64,000 bases of DNA, taken from NCBI RefSeq assembly GCF_041154675.1, contig NZ_AP031322.1, positions 2,045,812 to 2,109,811 on the forward strand. Reading direction: 5' to 3'. A program made the position numbers and the translations under genes. This DNA is from Sulfurisphaera javensis (GTDB lineage: Archaea; Thermoproteota; Thermoprotei_A; Sulfolobales; Sulfolobaceae). The number at the start of each line of letters is the position of its first letter. Position 1 is the first letter of the stretch. Of this stretch, positions 40,885 to 53,490 are shown piece by piece. The notes under the pieces were generated by a model. The model saw nothing but the letters and a program-made list of their open reading frames with translations, made no database searches and was not told the origin of the DNA.

Positions 40885-41184
40885 TTATGCTTTCTTCCTA
40901 ATTGCTATCTCTATTGTTGATACTCTAGACTGTCTACCGTCTTGGCTTGTTACTACTTGGCTACCAATCCTTATTTCTTTAACTTCTATTTTGTCTGGTA
41001 GGAATCTGTTTCTTACTATTTCTACAGTATCAACAGCTTTGCTTATTGCTCTTCCTCTTGCTTTTATTATTATTTCGCTAACACCTTGGTTTAATAGTGT
41101 TAAAGCTGCTAATACGTAATTCATTACTGGCTTTTTACCTACTAATACTACATTGCTTGGAGTTGGGGTTGCAGTGCTGCTCAT
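40885..41184 (-). CDS. albA1: DNA/RNA-binding protein Alba 1
   Basis: 99 aa from ATG at 41184 ([34 protein letters not shown]); an in-frame GTG three codons upstream belongs to an SD-like GGGTGG. The sequence is almost that of Sulfolobus Alba1, including the acetylatable Lys pair in VGKKPVMNY and [21 protein letters not shown]. It is an abundant chromatin protein that coats DNA and RNA and is deacetylated by Sir2. It is divergent from reverse gyrase. Confidence 0.96.
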   Translation of the reverse strand: MSSTATPTPSNVVLVGKKPVMNYVLAALTLLNQGVSEIIIKARGRAISKAVDTVEIVRNRFLPDKIEVKEIRIGSQVVTSQDGRQSRVSTIEIAIRKKA

Positions 41185-41285
41185 TTTTTCCACCCAAGTG
41201 GTCGGATATTAGAATATGAACAAGGATAATAAAGTTATCTTAAAGTTCTTGTTAAAAGAATTCACAAAGTATCACTTAGATTTTT

Positions 41286-41298
41286 GATTTTTAAAATC
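41286..41298 (+). promoter_or_regulatory. TATA region of reverse gyrase inside a short palindrome
   Basis: GATTTTTAAAATC is a near-perfect 13-nt palindrome centred on a TATA-like core, 27 nt upstream of the reverse gyrase ATG. Spacing predicts a start site near 41319 and a very short leader. The symmetry may simply reflect the TATA core; operator function is unproven. Confidence 0.5.
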
Positions 41299-41324
41299 AT
41301 ACTAGCACAATCTATTACTTCAGC

Positions 41325-44300
41325 ATGTTGAAGATTAATTATCTCTTTGGTTGCCCTAACTGTGGAGGTCCTATTGATGAAGATCGTCTTTTCGCTGGAA
41401 TTCCTTGCAGTAAATGTTTGCCTGGTAAAGTAGAAAATTTAGATTATAGAGTAATTTATGATTTACTTGTAAAAAATTCTACCTTGAAAGGATATGCTGA
41501 GTATTATTACGAGAACGAGACATACGAGGAAATTTTAGAACTATTTAAAAAGGTGATTAAAAATGAACCTTGGAATCTTCAAAAATATTGGATAAAAAGA
41601 CTAGCAAAGAACGAAAGTTTTTCTCTATCTGCTCCAACTGGATTAGGTAAGACAACAACACTATTAGTCTACTCATTATATTTTGGTAATACATCATTGT
41701 ACATAGTTCCTACAAATTCTTTAAAAGATCAAATATGTGAAAGATTAAAACAAATAGGCGCAAAGGTTTCTTGTGACAAAGCTAATGATAATTATGTTAA
41801 TGTGGCAACCTTTAATAGAATTTTACGGCATTATGAAGAATATCAAGCGTTAAGACCAAGATTAGTTATTGTAGATGATTCTGATATGATATTAAAAAGT
41901 GGTAAAACTACTGAAGTTATAGCCAAGGTTTTAGGTATTAATAATGAGGTTTTCCAAGACGCAATTAATCTTGTAAAACTAAGGAAATTACTAAGATTTA
42001 ATAAAGATGATAAAGAATTAAAAGATAAGATAAATGAATTAGAATATAAAATCTCAAGTTGGAAACCATTAGTTCAGTTTCTTGTTGCTAGTGCAACTCT
42101 AAAACCTAAAGGGACTAAACAACAAGCCTTAAGATTATTAATAGGATTTGAGCCTTCTACTATTCAGACATACTTAAGGAATATTGCTGATCTTTATTAT
42201 CCATCAACTGATCTAAAACACGTTATTGAAAAGATTTCAGATAAAGGTGGCTTGATATTAGTTTCTAAGGAATATGGGAAAGAAAAAATGAAAGAATTAA
42301 AAGATTTAATAGAAAAATTAGGATATACTGCTAGTTTAGCAATTGCTGGAAGAAAGTTTTTAGATAAGTTTAGTGAGGGGAAAGTTGATTTCCTTATAGG
42401 CTCAGCTAGTTATTATGGTGTTGCTGTTAGAGGATTAGATGAACCAAAAAAACTAAAGTATGTGATATTTTACGGAGTACCAAAAATCAGGTTAAATCTG
42501 AAAGACGCTCTTTACAATCCATCAATGATAGTTAAGATAGCTGAAAAGATAGGCATCGATGTAAAAGACATTAGAAGAAAGTTAGTTTTCCTTTCTCCTT
42601 CGGAAATTCAATTATTAAAAATAGGTTTACTTAAGAATGAAAAATTAAATGGAAAGATAGAAGAAATCAGGAATTATTTAATGAAATTAAGAGAAGAAAT
42701 TCTAAATACTTTAGAGGATAAGAAGATAGAGAGAATTAAAACAGAATCTTTCCTTGTGGCAGAATCTAACAACAAATATTATGTTTATGTTCCGGATGCT
42801 GTAACTTACATTCAAGCATCTGGTAGGAGTAGCAGAATCATACATAATGGATTAACATTTGGTGTGAGCATAGTACTAGTTGACGATATAGATTTATTAG
42901 ATATTTTAATACAAAAATTAAGAAAAATAGTAACTAGTGTAAATTTCATAAATATAGAGAATATTAATATGGATAAGATAAGAGAAACTGTTAAGAAAAG
43001 CAGAGAAGAGAGTGCTGTTCAAAAGAAAATTGTTACAAAGACTGTACTTTTGGTAGTAGAATCACCAACGAAAGCTAAAACGATTGCTAGACTTTTTGGA
43101 AGACCAAGTAAAAGGGAAGTATACGGTATTCCAGTTTATGAGACAATAATAATGGTTAATGATACTATACTAATTGTAAATATTATAGCTACTAAAGGTC
43201 ACATAACTGATCTCACTACTGAAAACATTGGGTACTATGGTGTTGATATAAAAGATTCCGATTTTATAGCTAATTATTCTCCTATTTATAAATGTTACAA
43301 TTGTGGCAAAACATTTACATCTAAATCTGACTCTTGTCCTTACTGTGGTTCTATATTCATTTCTTCAACAGAGAAGATAATTGCTGCTTTAAGGAAATTA
43401 AGTATGGAAGTAGATGAAGTGTATATTGCATCGGATCCTGACCAAGAAGGAGAAAAGATTGCATTTGATGTTGCCTCAATGACTAGTCCTTATAACAGAA
43501 ATATTTATAGAATTAAATATCACGAAGTTACTAGAAATGGAATACTTGAAGCAATTGTGAATAAAGGGAAAATTGATTTAAACCTTGTGAGGTCTCAAGT
43601 CGTAAGAAGAATAGAGGATAGATGGATTGGGTTTGAGTTAAGCTCAGCGCTAAAATCAGTATTTTATGAAAGAAACCATGGCAGTGGAAGAGTTCAAGGG
43701 CCAGTATTAGGATGGGTAGTTGAAAGAACTAAACAATATAAGAATAATCTTGGTTGGATAGTTAACATAAAGCTAGGAGATTATAATATAAGAAAATTCT
43801 TTAAAACGAAAGAGGAGGCGGAAAAGTTTGTATCAAATTTAAGAGTAAAAATTAATGCTTTATCTGAAAGGGAAGAGATACAAAATCCTTTACCGCCATT
43901 TACCACAGACACTTTACTAATGGAGGTATTTAATAAATATGGAATAAACGCTCAAATTACCATGAAAATAACACAAGAGTTATTTGAATCTGGCTTAATA
44001 ACATATCATAGAACTGATAGCACTCACGTTTCTAATGTTGGTGTATCTATAGCAAAAGAGTACTTAGAATCTAAAGGTCTCAAAAATGACTTTATTGGTA
44101 GAAGTTGGGGAGAAGAAGGTACACATGAAGCAATTAGACCTACTACTACTATGGATGTTGAGGCTCTCATTAAAGATATTGAGGAGAATCCTAACAAATA
44201 CTTCATTAGATTTACAAAATATCATTTCAAGATTTATGATTTGATATTCAGAAGATTTATAGCTAGTCAGATGAAGCCAGCTAATATAAAATATATCAAA

Positions 44301-44792
44301 TACGAAATATTGATTAACGACGAAAAAATTGAGGTAGAAATACCAGTAAAGGTTGAAGGAGGGTTTTCAATTATTTATCCTCTAAAAGTCTATACTTTAT
44401 CTGATAACTTTACAACTTATGTAGGGAAAGGTTCCACTGTTCTGTTATTGGGATACGCTGATGTTATAAAAAGCATGAAAGAGAAAGAAATTGGTAGACC
44501 AAGTACTTATGCAAAGATAATCTCTACTTTAATTAAGCATGGTTATATAGTTGAAAGTAAAAGGAGGTCTTTCCTTATTGCTACTAACAGAGGTATAAAA
44601 GCTTATGAGTTTCTATCAAATTGCTGTAGCGATTTAATTAGTGAAAATAGAACAAAATCATTACTACAAAAGGTTGACAAAATCGCTAATGGGAATGTTA
44701 GTGCTGATGAAGTACTGTTTGAACTACATAGAGAAATTACAATTTTATCAGATAAGCTAGTAAACTCTCTTAAGTCTTATACTAATATATGA
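41325..44792 (+). CDS. topR2: Reverse gyrase (TopR2-like)
   Basis: 1155 aa. N-terminal zinc finger C10, C13, C28, C31; helicase-like half with [10 protein letters not shown] (residues 102-111), motif II DDSD and QASGRSSR; then topoisomerase IA half starting [18 protein letters not shown], an internal zinc finger (CYNCGKTF ... CPYCGS), [13 protein letters not shown] and the active-site tyrosine Y894 in [11 protein letters not shown]. It introduces positive supercoils in hyperthermophiles. Its place between alba1 and alba2 matches the TopR2 locus of Sulfolobus as I remember it. Its 3' end overlaps alba2 by 36 nt. Confidence 0.95.
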   Translation: MLKINYLFGCPNCGGPIDEDRLFAGIPCSKCLPGKVENLDYRVIYDLLVKNSTLKGYAEYYYENETYEEILELFKKVIKNEPWNLQKYWIKRLAKNESFSLSAPTGLGKTTTLLVYSLYFGNTSLYIVPTNSLKDQICERLKQIGAKVSCDKANDNYVNVATFNRILRHYEEYQALRPRLVIVDDSDMILKSGKTTEVIAKVLGINNEVFQDAINLVKLRKLLRFNKDDKELKDKINELEYKISSWKPLVQFLVASATLKPKGTKQQALRLLIGFEPSTIQTYLRNIADLYYPSTDLKHVIEKISDKGGLILVSKEYGKEKMKELKDLIEKLGYTASLAIAGRKFLDKFSEGKVDFLIGSASYYGVAVRGLDEPKKLKYVIFYGVPKIRLNLKDALYNPSMIVKIAEKIGIDVKDIRRKLVFLSPSEIQLLKIGLLKNEKLNGKIEEIRNYLMKLREEILNTLEDKKIERIKTESFLVAESNNKYYVYVPDAVTYIQASGRSSRIIHNGLTFGVSIVLVDDIDLLDILIQKLRKIVTSVNFINIENINMDKIRETVKKSREESAVQKKIVTKTVLLVVESPTKAKTIARLFGRPSKREVYGIPVYETIIMVNDTILIVNIIATKGHITDLTTENIGYYGVDIKDSDFIANYSPIYKCYNCGKTFTSKSDSCPYCGSIFISSTEKIIAALRKLSMEVDEVYIASDPDQEGEKIAFDVASMTSPYNRNIYRIKYHEVTRNGILEAIVNKGKIDLNLVRSQVVRRIEDRWIGFELSSALKSVFYERNHGSGRVQGPVLGWVVERTKQYKNNLGWIVNIKLGDYNIRKFFKTKEEAEKFVSNLRVKINALSEREEIQNPLPPFTTDTLLMEVFNKYGINAQITMKITQELFESGLITYHRTDSTHVSNVGVSIAKEYLESKGLKNDFIGRSWGEEGTHEAIRPTTTMDVEALIKDIEENPNKYFIRFTKYHFKIYDLIFRRFIASQMKPANIKYIKYEILINDEKIEVEIPVKVEGGFSIIYPLKVYTLSDNFTTYVGKGSTVLLLGYADVIKSMKEKEIGRPSTYAKIISTLIKHGYIVESKRRSFLIATNRGIKAYEFLSNCCSDLISENRTKSLLQKVDKIANGNVSADEVLFELHREITILSDKLVNSLKSYTNI

Positions 44793-45029
44793 TATTCTTC
44801 TTCTATCTTTAACTTCGCTTCCTATATCTGTTTTTTCAAGTTTTATTCCATCGCCTAGTCTATCTTTAAGTAAGTTATAAACTTCTACAGCTTTATATAT
44901 ACTATTTCCGACCCCTTTTAGTTCTACTTCATCATATCCTTGATTAAACATTACTATTACATCTAAAACGTAATCTTCAGTTCTTTTAGCTCTACTAATT
45001 AAAATTTCATTGGGCTTTTTTGTGGTCAT
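44757..45029 (-). CDS. albA2: DNA/RNA-binding protein Alba 2
   Basis: 90 aa. [51 protein letters not shown] aligns with the Alba fold but lacks the KK acetylation motif of Alba1, as in the second Sulfolobus paralog (Sso10b2). It can form heterodimers with Alba1 and alter DNA bridging. It converges on reverse gyrase with a 36-nt overlap, so expression of the two is mutually antisense at their ends. Confidence 0.9.
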   Translation of the reverse strand: MTTKKPNEILISRAKRTEDYVLDVIVMFNQGYDEVELKGVGNSIYKAVEVYNLLKDRLGDGIKLEKTDIGSEVKDRRRISYISIRLKRVY

Positions 45030-45071
45030 TTTGTATCGTTAGTGGATAAGAGAGAAGAAAAATAAATCTGT

Positions 45072-45124
45072 CTATCAGTAACACGGGCCTTTATCACCGC
45101 TCATATTTAAGGGCTTCATCATCC
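45072..45124 (-). ncRNA. Candidate C/D box sRNA after the Lhr helicase gene
   Basis: Minus strand: C box ATGATGA (45116-45122), guide AGCCCTTAAAT, D' ATGA (45101-45104), 3-nt spacer, C' GTGATAA (45091-45097), guide AGGCCCGTGTTA, D box CTGA (45075-45078). Guide lengths of 11 and 12 nt and the 3-nt D'-C' spacer are typical of archaeal sRNAs. The C box overlaps the stop codon of the Lhr gene, suggesting processing from its 3' UTR. Expected targets are AUUUAAGGGCU and UAACACGGGCCU; their location was not determined. Confidence 0.6.
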
Positions 45125-47911
45125 AAATTTTTTACTTTGAATATAACTAACAGCATTTAGTACTAAAAATCCAATGCTGCTCTTATTAACATAATAATAT
45201 TTTGGTGATATTGAATATACTAGCGCATCATTTGGATCTTTAAGTCTTAATTCCATTATCTCATTATAAGGAACTTTTTTGATAAAATAATTGGGATTTT
45301 CAACTAAGTCTTTTACTCTAAAAACAATTTCTGTACTTCCCTCTGATTGTATCGGTCTAAGCACGGCAATATAAGTTTCGTCTAGATTAATAGGATTAAA
45401 TGAATTGTAATAATCTCCAGATTCAACAATTTCCTTTAGGTCCTCCATAAGACACCATCTATTTTCTCCATTATCTATATCGATAAAGGATACGGTCCTA
45501 TATTTTGAGCATGGCTTTCTCATCTTCTTTAGTTTAAGTTCCAATGTTTTCTTTGAAATTCCTATAAATTCTGAAAGTTCTTCTATCGTATAAGCTCCTC
45601 CTTTTAATGCTTGGTATATCTTTAATTGTAAATCTGATATCCACGGTCTTATGGGTGTATGAGATAATACAGCTTTTCCTAATGGTGTTAAACCTTCAAT
45701 TTCTATTATTTTTATCTTCCCTTCTTTTATTTTCTTTATATATTCGAAAGTCCTCTTTATACTAAAATATTTTGATACTGTTTGTCTTAGTGCTTCTTTG
45801 AGAATAACATAATCTTCTTTTATATTTAACTTACCCAATTTACCGAAACTATATTGTATTTCCTTTGCTGTAGCTAAAAATAGTGGTGATCTATATATTG
45901 ATCTTATGATTAGTTGTTTTATTTCTTTATCTTTGAGAGATAGTATTTCCTTAAATAAATCTTCTTTTACTCCCTTAATAGAGAAGCCATAGATTGATGC
46001 GCGAGAAGACACATTAAGGTTATATTTCTTTGTGGCAAGATATAGTAACATGTGAGATATTGTATTTGCAATCTTCTCTGGAATTATAGTAGAATATACT
46101 ATTTCATCACTTGTTTTCTCTACATACATTATTTTTTCAGATGGTAAGGGTAAATTATGTATTGTATAATATTTAATAAAACTTAATAAGGATTCATACG
46201 CTTCATTATCTATAATCTCTTTATACTTGTCAAAATCTGCAATTATATTTCCTAATTCTGATACGAGTAATGATGATTTAGATATGTTTTCTCCTTTCCA
46301 AATTGGTATTTCTCCTTCTCCGTTATTAGCTGGAACAACATTAATGAGATGCTTATTAAAATCTATGTTAATTATTTTCCATATTTTTCCACTAATCCTA
46401 ATTGTATCGTTATTTCTTAAGTGTCTATATACATAGATAGCATCGATTTCTCCCACTGGCGTATTTTCATAGCGTATAGTAAAAGTATCATCAGTATTTA
46501 TAAAAGAGAAAAACTCAGAGAACTCTTTAGCCCAACTAATCTTATTATCTTTTTCAAATCTCCATATTTTGAAGAAGGATTTTCCTAGCTTTACTTTATT
46601 ATTTTCTACTTTTATTACTTCTTTTTTTCTTAAATAATTAATTAGTCTATCGAACTCAGTCCTAGAAAGATTTCTATAGTAATATGAAGATGAAATAATT
46701 TCATAAATTTTATCTAAACTAATTTCATCATATTGTAATGCTAATCCTATTATTTCCCTCGAAGCAACATCAAGATAAGGAAACACAAAGGGTTCTTCTA
46801 TTCTCCCATCTTTAGCTAATTTGTATAGTGTTAATCCCTCTAGTATATCAAAATCATAAAGACATAAGATTTCGCCTCTAGATATAGCATTTATTGCATG
46901 TCCACTCCTTCCTAACCTTTGCAAGAACGATGCGACAGAAGGAGGAGGCCTATATAAAATTACTTTTTTAATATCTCCAACATGAATTCCCAATTCTAAT
47001 GTTCTTGTACAAATAACTAGATTTGCCTTTCCTTCTCTAAGGCTAGTTTCCACTTTTATTTTCTCTTCTTTTGATATTGATGAGTGATGCACATAAATAT
47101 CCTTAGCTTTCATTTTCTCTAGCTCTTCATAAAGCCTTTCGGTCGTAAATCTAGAGTTAGTAAATAAAAGTGTAGGCTTTTCAATCTTAGATAATATGCT
47201 TTTTGCGGCAGACTCCCAAAGATCTTTATCTGAAGATATTTTAGAGATCTTTACATCTATAGACCTAGAAGAATTTATTCTAATTATTTGAAATTTCCTT
47301 TGTGAAGATCCAAAAATAAGTTTAGCAACTAATTCTTCATTATTTATTGTTGCCGATAATCCTATTCGCTGGAAATCATAATTAATAAAATCCTTTAATC
47401 TTTCAAGGAGTATTGACAGTTGTGCACCTCTTTTCGAATTAACTAATTCATGAACTTCATCAATTATTACCCATCTTAAATTCTTATAATACTCTCTAAA
47501 TCTAGTAGCCCAATCTAAATCAATTTCTAATCCTTCTGGAGTTGTAACTAATATATGTGGTGCTTTTTTTAATCTAGAGCTCTTTTCTTTTTGTGGAACT
47601 TCACCATGTTTTCTACTTACTATAAAGCCTAATTTGTTAGCCCACCATTCTATCCTTAGAGTTAAATCATTAATTAATGCCTTTAGAGGTGTTATGTATA
47701 AAACCGAAACTGGCTTAACATTTTCATGTAGCATTAAGTTAAAAACAGGCAGAAGAGCTGCTTCAGTTTTTCCATATCCTGTAGGAGCAATTACAAGCGT
47801 GTTATATCCTTCTAGTATTGGCGCTAAAGTTTGCTTTTGAACTGGAGTTAATTCATCCCATCCCTTTTCTTTTATTAATGTCATCAGTTTTGCATGTAAT
47901 CTATTATTCAC
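45119..47911 (-). CDS. Lhr-type superfamily 2 helicase
   Basis: 930 aa from a GTG preceded by an SD-like GGTGAT. The helicase core has LTPVQKQTLAPI (Q motif), APTGYGKTEA (motif I), IIDEVHEL (motif II), GLSATINN, and QRLGRSGHA (motif VI). The C-terminal half holds the winged-helix and beta-barrel regions of Lhr proteins (for example PLGKAVLSHTPIRPW and TIEELSEFIGISKKTLELKLKKM). Lhr helicases act in DNA repair or annealing in archaea. Which Lhr subgroup it is cannot be fixed by eye. It runs towards alba2 on the same strand. Confidence 0.88.
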   Translation of the reverse strand: MNNRLHAKLMTLIKEKGWDELTPVQKQTLAPILEGYNTLVIAPTGYGKTEAALLPVFNLMLHENVKPVSVLYITPLKALINDLTLRIEWWANKLGFIVSRKHGEVPQKEKSSRLKKAPHILVTTPEGLEIDLDWATRFREYYKNLRWVIIDEVHELVNSKRGAQLSILLERLKDFINYDFQRIGLSATINNEELVAKLIFGSSQRKFQIIRINSSRSIDVKISKISSDKDLWESAAKSILSKIEKPTLLFTNSRFTTERLYEELEKMKAKDIYVHHSSISKEEKIKVETSLREGKANLVICTRTLELGIHVGDIKKVILYRPPPSVASFLQRLGRSGHAINAISRGEILCLYDFDILEGLTLYKLAKDGRIEEPFVFPYLDVASREIIGLALQYDEISLDKIYEIISSSYYYRNLSRTEFDRLINYLRKKEVIKVENNKVKLGKSFFKIWRFEKDNKISWAKEFSEFFSFINTDDTFTIRYENTPVGEIDAIYVYRHLRNNDTIRISGKIWKIINIDFNKHLINVVPANNGEGEIPIWKGENISKSSLLVSELGNIIADFDKYKEIIDNEAYESLLSFIKYYTIHNLPLPSEKIMYVEKTSDEIVYSTIIPEKIANTISHMLLYLATKKYNLNVSSRASIYGFSIKGVKEDLFKEILSLKDKEIKQLIIRSIYRSPLFLATAKEIQYSFGKLGKLNIKEDYVILKEALRQTVSKYFSIKRTFEYIKKIKEGKIKIIEIEGLTPLGKAVLSHTPIRPWISDLQLKIYQALKGGAYTIEELSEFIGISKKTLELKLKKMRKPCSKYRTVSFIDIDNGENRWCLMEDLKEIVESGDYYNSFNPINLDETYIAVLRPIQSEGSTEIVFRVKDLVENPNYFIKKVPYNEIMELRLKDPNDALVYSISPKYYYVNKSSIGFLVLNAVSYIQSKKFG

Positions 47912-47983
47912 TAATTATCACCGCAATGTTTAAATGCACATTATACCGCTATTTTTAAAAATTTAAACTCTACGATTCAAAAC

Positions 47984-48223
47984 ATGATTGAAAAACACGT
48001 TTGTATTGTTTGCGGTAGAATGTTTCCAGAGGGACAAGGTATTAAACTTTCTATTCAAGGAAATGAATATTACTTTCATAGCAAGGATTGTGCATATAAG
48101 TTCTTACGTGAAGTTATTTTAACAGCAGACTCAGATTGTATTTCTAGTGTAATAAAAGATATTAAAAGAAAATACGATGATTTAACAAAAAAGAAGAAAG
48201 AAGCTTCAAAAAAAGTTATATGA
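47984..48223 (+). CDS. TRASH-type zinc-finger protein
   Basis: 79 aa. HVCIVCGRMFPEGQGIKLSIQGNEYYFHSKDCAYKFL gives a C-x2-C ... H-x3-C site, the treble-clef pattern of TRASH/L24e-like fingers, followed by a basic helix (KRKYDDLTKKKKEASKKV). TRASH domains often sense or deliver metals, and similar ones occur in ribosomal L24e; here the role is open. Divergent from the Lhr gene (72-nt gap). A candidate sRNA on the opposite strand abuts its stop. Confidence 0.75.
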   Translation: MIEKHVCIVCGRMFPEGQGIKLSIQGNEYYFHSKDCAYKFLREVILTADSDCISSVIKDIKRKYDDLTKKKKEASKKVI

Positions 48224-48277
48224 TCAGTGCTCAGCCAGAGTGCATCATTTTTCAGCGTCCGCTATTGTCATCATCAA
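48222..48277 (-). ncRNA. Candidate C/D box sRNA between the TRASH gene and rtcB
   Basis: Minus strand: C box ATGATGA (48268-48274), 12-nt guide CAATAGCGGACG, D' CTGA (48252-48255), 3-nt spacer, C' ATGATGC (48242-48248), 14-nt second guide, D box CTGA (48224-48227). A TATA-like AAAATATATAATG lies about 26 nt upstream of the C box on the same strand, so it has its own promoter. Both neighbouring genes are on the other strand, so it is not a coding by-product of them. The second guide is complementary to GCTCAGCCAG, found in tRNA D arms. Confidence 0.62.
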
Positions 48278-48317
48278 AACAGATTTATTAACAATTCATT
48301 ATATATTTTCATTTGGT

Positions 48318-50701
<2,384 letters not shown>

Positions 50702-50731
50702 GCGAATAAAATATTTGTATTGTGATGATTT

Positions 50732-52330
50732 ATGTCCACTGAGAAGTTTACTAGTATTTCTCCTGCAGAATTCTTTAAAAGAAATCCAGAATTGGCTGGG
50801 TTTAGTAATCCAGCAAGAGCTTTATATCAAACAGTCAGAGAATTAGTTGAGAATGCTTTAGATGCAACTGACGTTCATAATATTCTACCGTCTATTAAAA
50901 TACTTATTGAATTAATTGATCAGCAAAAACAAATATATAAGGTTAATGTTGAAGATAATGGAATTGGTATTCCTCCACACGTGGTTCCAAATGCTTTTGG
51001 TAAAGTTCTATATAGTTCTAAATATGTTTTAAGGCAAACTAGAGGGATGTTCGGGCTTGGTGTAAAGGCAGCAGTACTTTATAGCCAAATGTATCAAGAA
51101 AGACCAGTTGAAATAATAACATCCCCATTAAATTCGAAGAGAATATACATGTTTAAATTGAAGATTGATGTAGTTAAGAACGAGCCTGTAATATTGCAAA
51201 GAACTTCAATAGTTAATGAGAAAGGTTGGCATGGGACTTCTGTTACTTTATATTTATATGCTGATTGGGCAAGAGCTAAACAAAAGATATATGAGTACAT
51301 AAAGAAGACTTATATTATTTCTCCTTATGCAGAATTTTTCTTCAAGGATCCAGATAATAACGTAGTTTACTACAAGAGACTTACTGATAAAATACCAGAG
51401 CCTCCAAGAGAAGTAAAACCTCACCCTTATGGTGTTGATATTGAACTAATAAAATTCATGATAGCAAGGAAAGAGAAACCTATGCCAATAAGAGATTTTC
51501 TTATAAACGAATTCCAAAGTGTAGGAGATGTTACAGCCGATAAAATTTTAGAATTAGCTAAAATTCCTAAAGATAAAAAGACAACAGAACTCACAGATGA
51601 AGAAATTTCAAGATTAGTTGAAGTAATGAAGAAATTTGAAGATTTTAGACCACCTTCTGCTGAAGCATTATCAGTTATAGGGGAAGATCTTATAGAACTA
51701 GGCTTAAAGAGTATATTTAATCCAGAGTTTGTAGGTGCTATCACTAGAAAGCCTAAAGCTTATCAAGGTCACCCATTTATCGTTGAGGCTGGAATAGCTT
51801 ATGGAGGATCAATTCAGCCATCTCCTGAACCTATTGTTTTAAGGTATGCTAACAAAATTCCTTTAATCTATGATGAAAAATCTGATGTAATTTGGAAAGT
51901 TGTCACTGAAGAGATGGACTGGAAAAGGTACGGAATAGAAGAAGAACAACCTCCATTAGTTGTTATGGTTCATTTATGTAGTACTAAAGTTCCTTATAAG
52001 AGTGCAGGAAAAGAGAGTATAGCTGACGTAGAAGAAATTGAGAAAGAAATAAAATTAGCATTAATGGACGTAGCAAGGAAATTAAAGAAGTACATCACGG
52101 AAAAGAGGAAAGAAGAAGAGGCTAAAAAGAGGTTAATAACTTACCTAAAGTACATCCCAGAGGTAAGCAGAGGACTTGCTTTATTTTTAGTTAATGGAGA
52201 CAAGCAAAAAATAGCAGATGCGTATTCCGATTTGAGAGAAAAATTGCTAAAGATCGCGTTAAATAAGCTCGAAGTCAATGATAAAAAATTAGAGGAAGAG
52301 ATTCGTAGCTATAAAGTTGAGGAGTTATGA
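50732..52330 (+). CDS. top6B: DNA topoisomerase VI subunit B
   Basis: 532 aa. GHKL ATPase motifs: LVENALDATD, VEDNGIGIP and TRGMFGLGVKAAVLYSQM, then a helix-two-turn-helix region and a transducer domain with the switch Lys near GGSIQPSPEPIVLRYANKIPL. With TopVIA it forms the type IIB enzyme that decatenates and relaxes DNA using ATP. Overlaps top6A by 4 nt. Confidence 0.96.
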   Translation: MSTEKFTSISPAEFFKRNPELAGFSNPARALYQTVRELVENALDATDVHNILPSIKILIELIDQQKQIYKVNVEDNGIGIPPHVVPNAFGKVLYSSKYVLRQTRGMFGLGVKAAVLYSQMYQERPVEIITSPLNSKRIYMFKLKIDVVKNEPVILQRTSIVNEKGWHGTSVTLYLYADWARAKQKIYEYIKKTYIISPYAEFFFKDPDNNVVYYKRLTDKIPEPPREVKPHPYGVDIELIKFMIARKEKPMPIRDFLINEFQSVGDVTADKILELAKIPKDKKTTELTDEEISRLVEVMKKFEDFRPPSAEALSVIGEDLIELGLKSIFNPEFVGAITRKPKAYQGHPFIVEAGIAYGGSIQPSPEPIVLRYANKIPLIYDEKSDVIWKVVTEEMDWKRYGIEEEQPPLVVMVHLCSTKVPYKSAGKESIADVEEIEKEIKLALMDVARKLKKYITEKRKEEEAKKRLITYLKYIPEVSRGLALFLVNGDKQKIADAYSDLREKLLKIALNKLEVNDKKLEEEIRSYKVEEL

Positions 52331-53490
52331 GTAACGAGTTAACATCAAAGGTTGATAAAGAAGCAAGAAGAAGAGCGGCTGATATACTTAGGCAAACATT
52401 TCTTAAACTTATAGAACAAGTTAACAATTCAGAATCACCAGTTATGGAAATTCCAAAGAGAACTTTAGGAAACACAATTTATGATGAGAAAAAGAAATTG
52501 CTTTTATTAGGAGAAGAAAAATTAAAAAGGAATTTCTTTGACCTTAATGAGTCTAAAAGATTCATGCAGACTGTTTTGATGGCAAGCATAATATATGATG
52601 CATTAATAAACGATGAGTATCCTACTATACGTGATTTATATTATAGGGGTAAGCATTCTATTATACTTAAAGATCCTAGGGGCAAAGCTTATGAAGAAAA
52701 CACATGGGATGAGCAAAAAGAGTCAGACAGTGTAATAATGGACATTGAAGTTTTCACTTCCCTTCTTAGAGAAGATATGTTAATACTGAGTAAGGAGAAA
52801 GGAAAAGTTGTTGGTGATATGAGAATTAGGAGTGGAAATGATATTATAGACTTAAGTAAAATGGGACACGGAGCTTATTCTATTGAGCCTACTCCAGATT
52901 TAATTGAGTTTGTTGATGTAAATGCAGAATTTGTATTGGTTGTAGAGAAAGACGCAGTTTTTCAACAACTTCATAGAGCAGGATTTTGGAAGCAATACAA
53001 AGCAATATTAGTTACAAGTGCTGGACAACCAGATAGAGCTACAAGAAGATTCGTTAGAAGGTTAAATGAAGAGCTAAAATTACCCGTTTATATATTAACT
53101 GATGCTGATCCTTACGGGTGGTATATCTATAGTGTATTTAGAATAGGCTCTATTTCATTATCTTACGAAAGTGAGAGACTAGCAACTCCTAATGCAAAAT
53201 TCTTAGGAGTTTCAATGACTGACATATTCGGAGACCAGGGTAAGAGGCCTTATCTTTCAGATCAAGAAAGAAGAAACTATATTATTAAAGCTAAAGATGC
53301 TGATATAAAGAGAGCTAACGAGATAAAGAATTATAAATGGTTTAAGACAAAAGCGTGGCAACACGAAATTGAGATTTTCTTGAACAAGAAATCAAAGCTT
53401 GAAATAGAAGCTATGGCGAGTAAAGGATTAAAGTTCTTAGCTTTTCAATATATTCCAGACAAAATTAAGTCAAAAGATTATATTGAGTAA
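52327..53490 (+). CDS. top6A: DNA topoisomerase VI subunit A
   Basis: 387 aa. The catalytic tyrosine Y106 lies in PTIRDLYYRGKHSI within the winged helix; the Toprim acidic residues are in VLVVEKDAVFQQL and LTDADPYGWYIYSVFRIGS. It is the Spo11-related cleavage subunit that makes double-strand breaks with 2-nt overhangs. ATGA overlap with top6B. It ends 47 nt before the convergent zinc-ribbon gene. Confidence 0.96.
   Translation: MSNELTSKVDKEARRRAADILRQTFLKLIEQVNNSESPVMEIPKRTLGNTIYDEKKKLLLLGEEKLKRNFFDLNESKRFMQTVLMASIIYDALINDEYPTIRDLYYRGKHSIILKDPRGKAYEENTWDEQKESDSVIMDIEVFTSLLREDMLILSKEKGKVVGDMRIRSGNDIIDLSKMGHGAYSIEPTPDLIEFVDVNAEFVLVVEKDAVFQQLHRAGFWKQYKAILVTSAGQPDRATRRFVRRLNEELKLPVYILTDADPYGWYIYSVFRIGSISLSYESERLATPNAKFLGVSMTDIFGDQGKRPYLSDQERRNYIIKAKDADIKRANEIKNYKWFKTKAWQHEIEIFLNKKSKLEIEAMASKGLKFLAFQYIPDKIKSKDYIE

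Noticed and set aside
48240-48317. N-terminal extension of RtcB with hydrophobic residues
   Set aside because: Not typical of the family; the ATG at 48318 gives the usual 483-aa protein, and the extension overlaps the candidate antisense sRNA.
50725-50750. GTGATGA followed by CTGA at the start of top6B
   Set aside because: Only one box pair is present and the CTGA is in the coding start (TCCACTGAG); no second C'/D pair follows.
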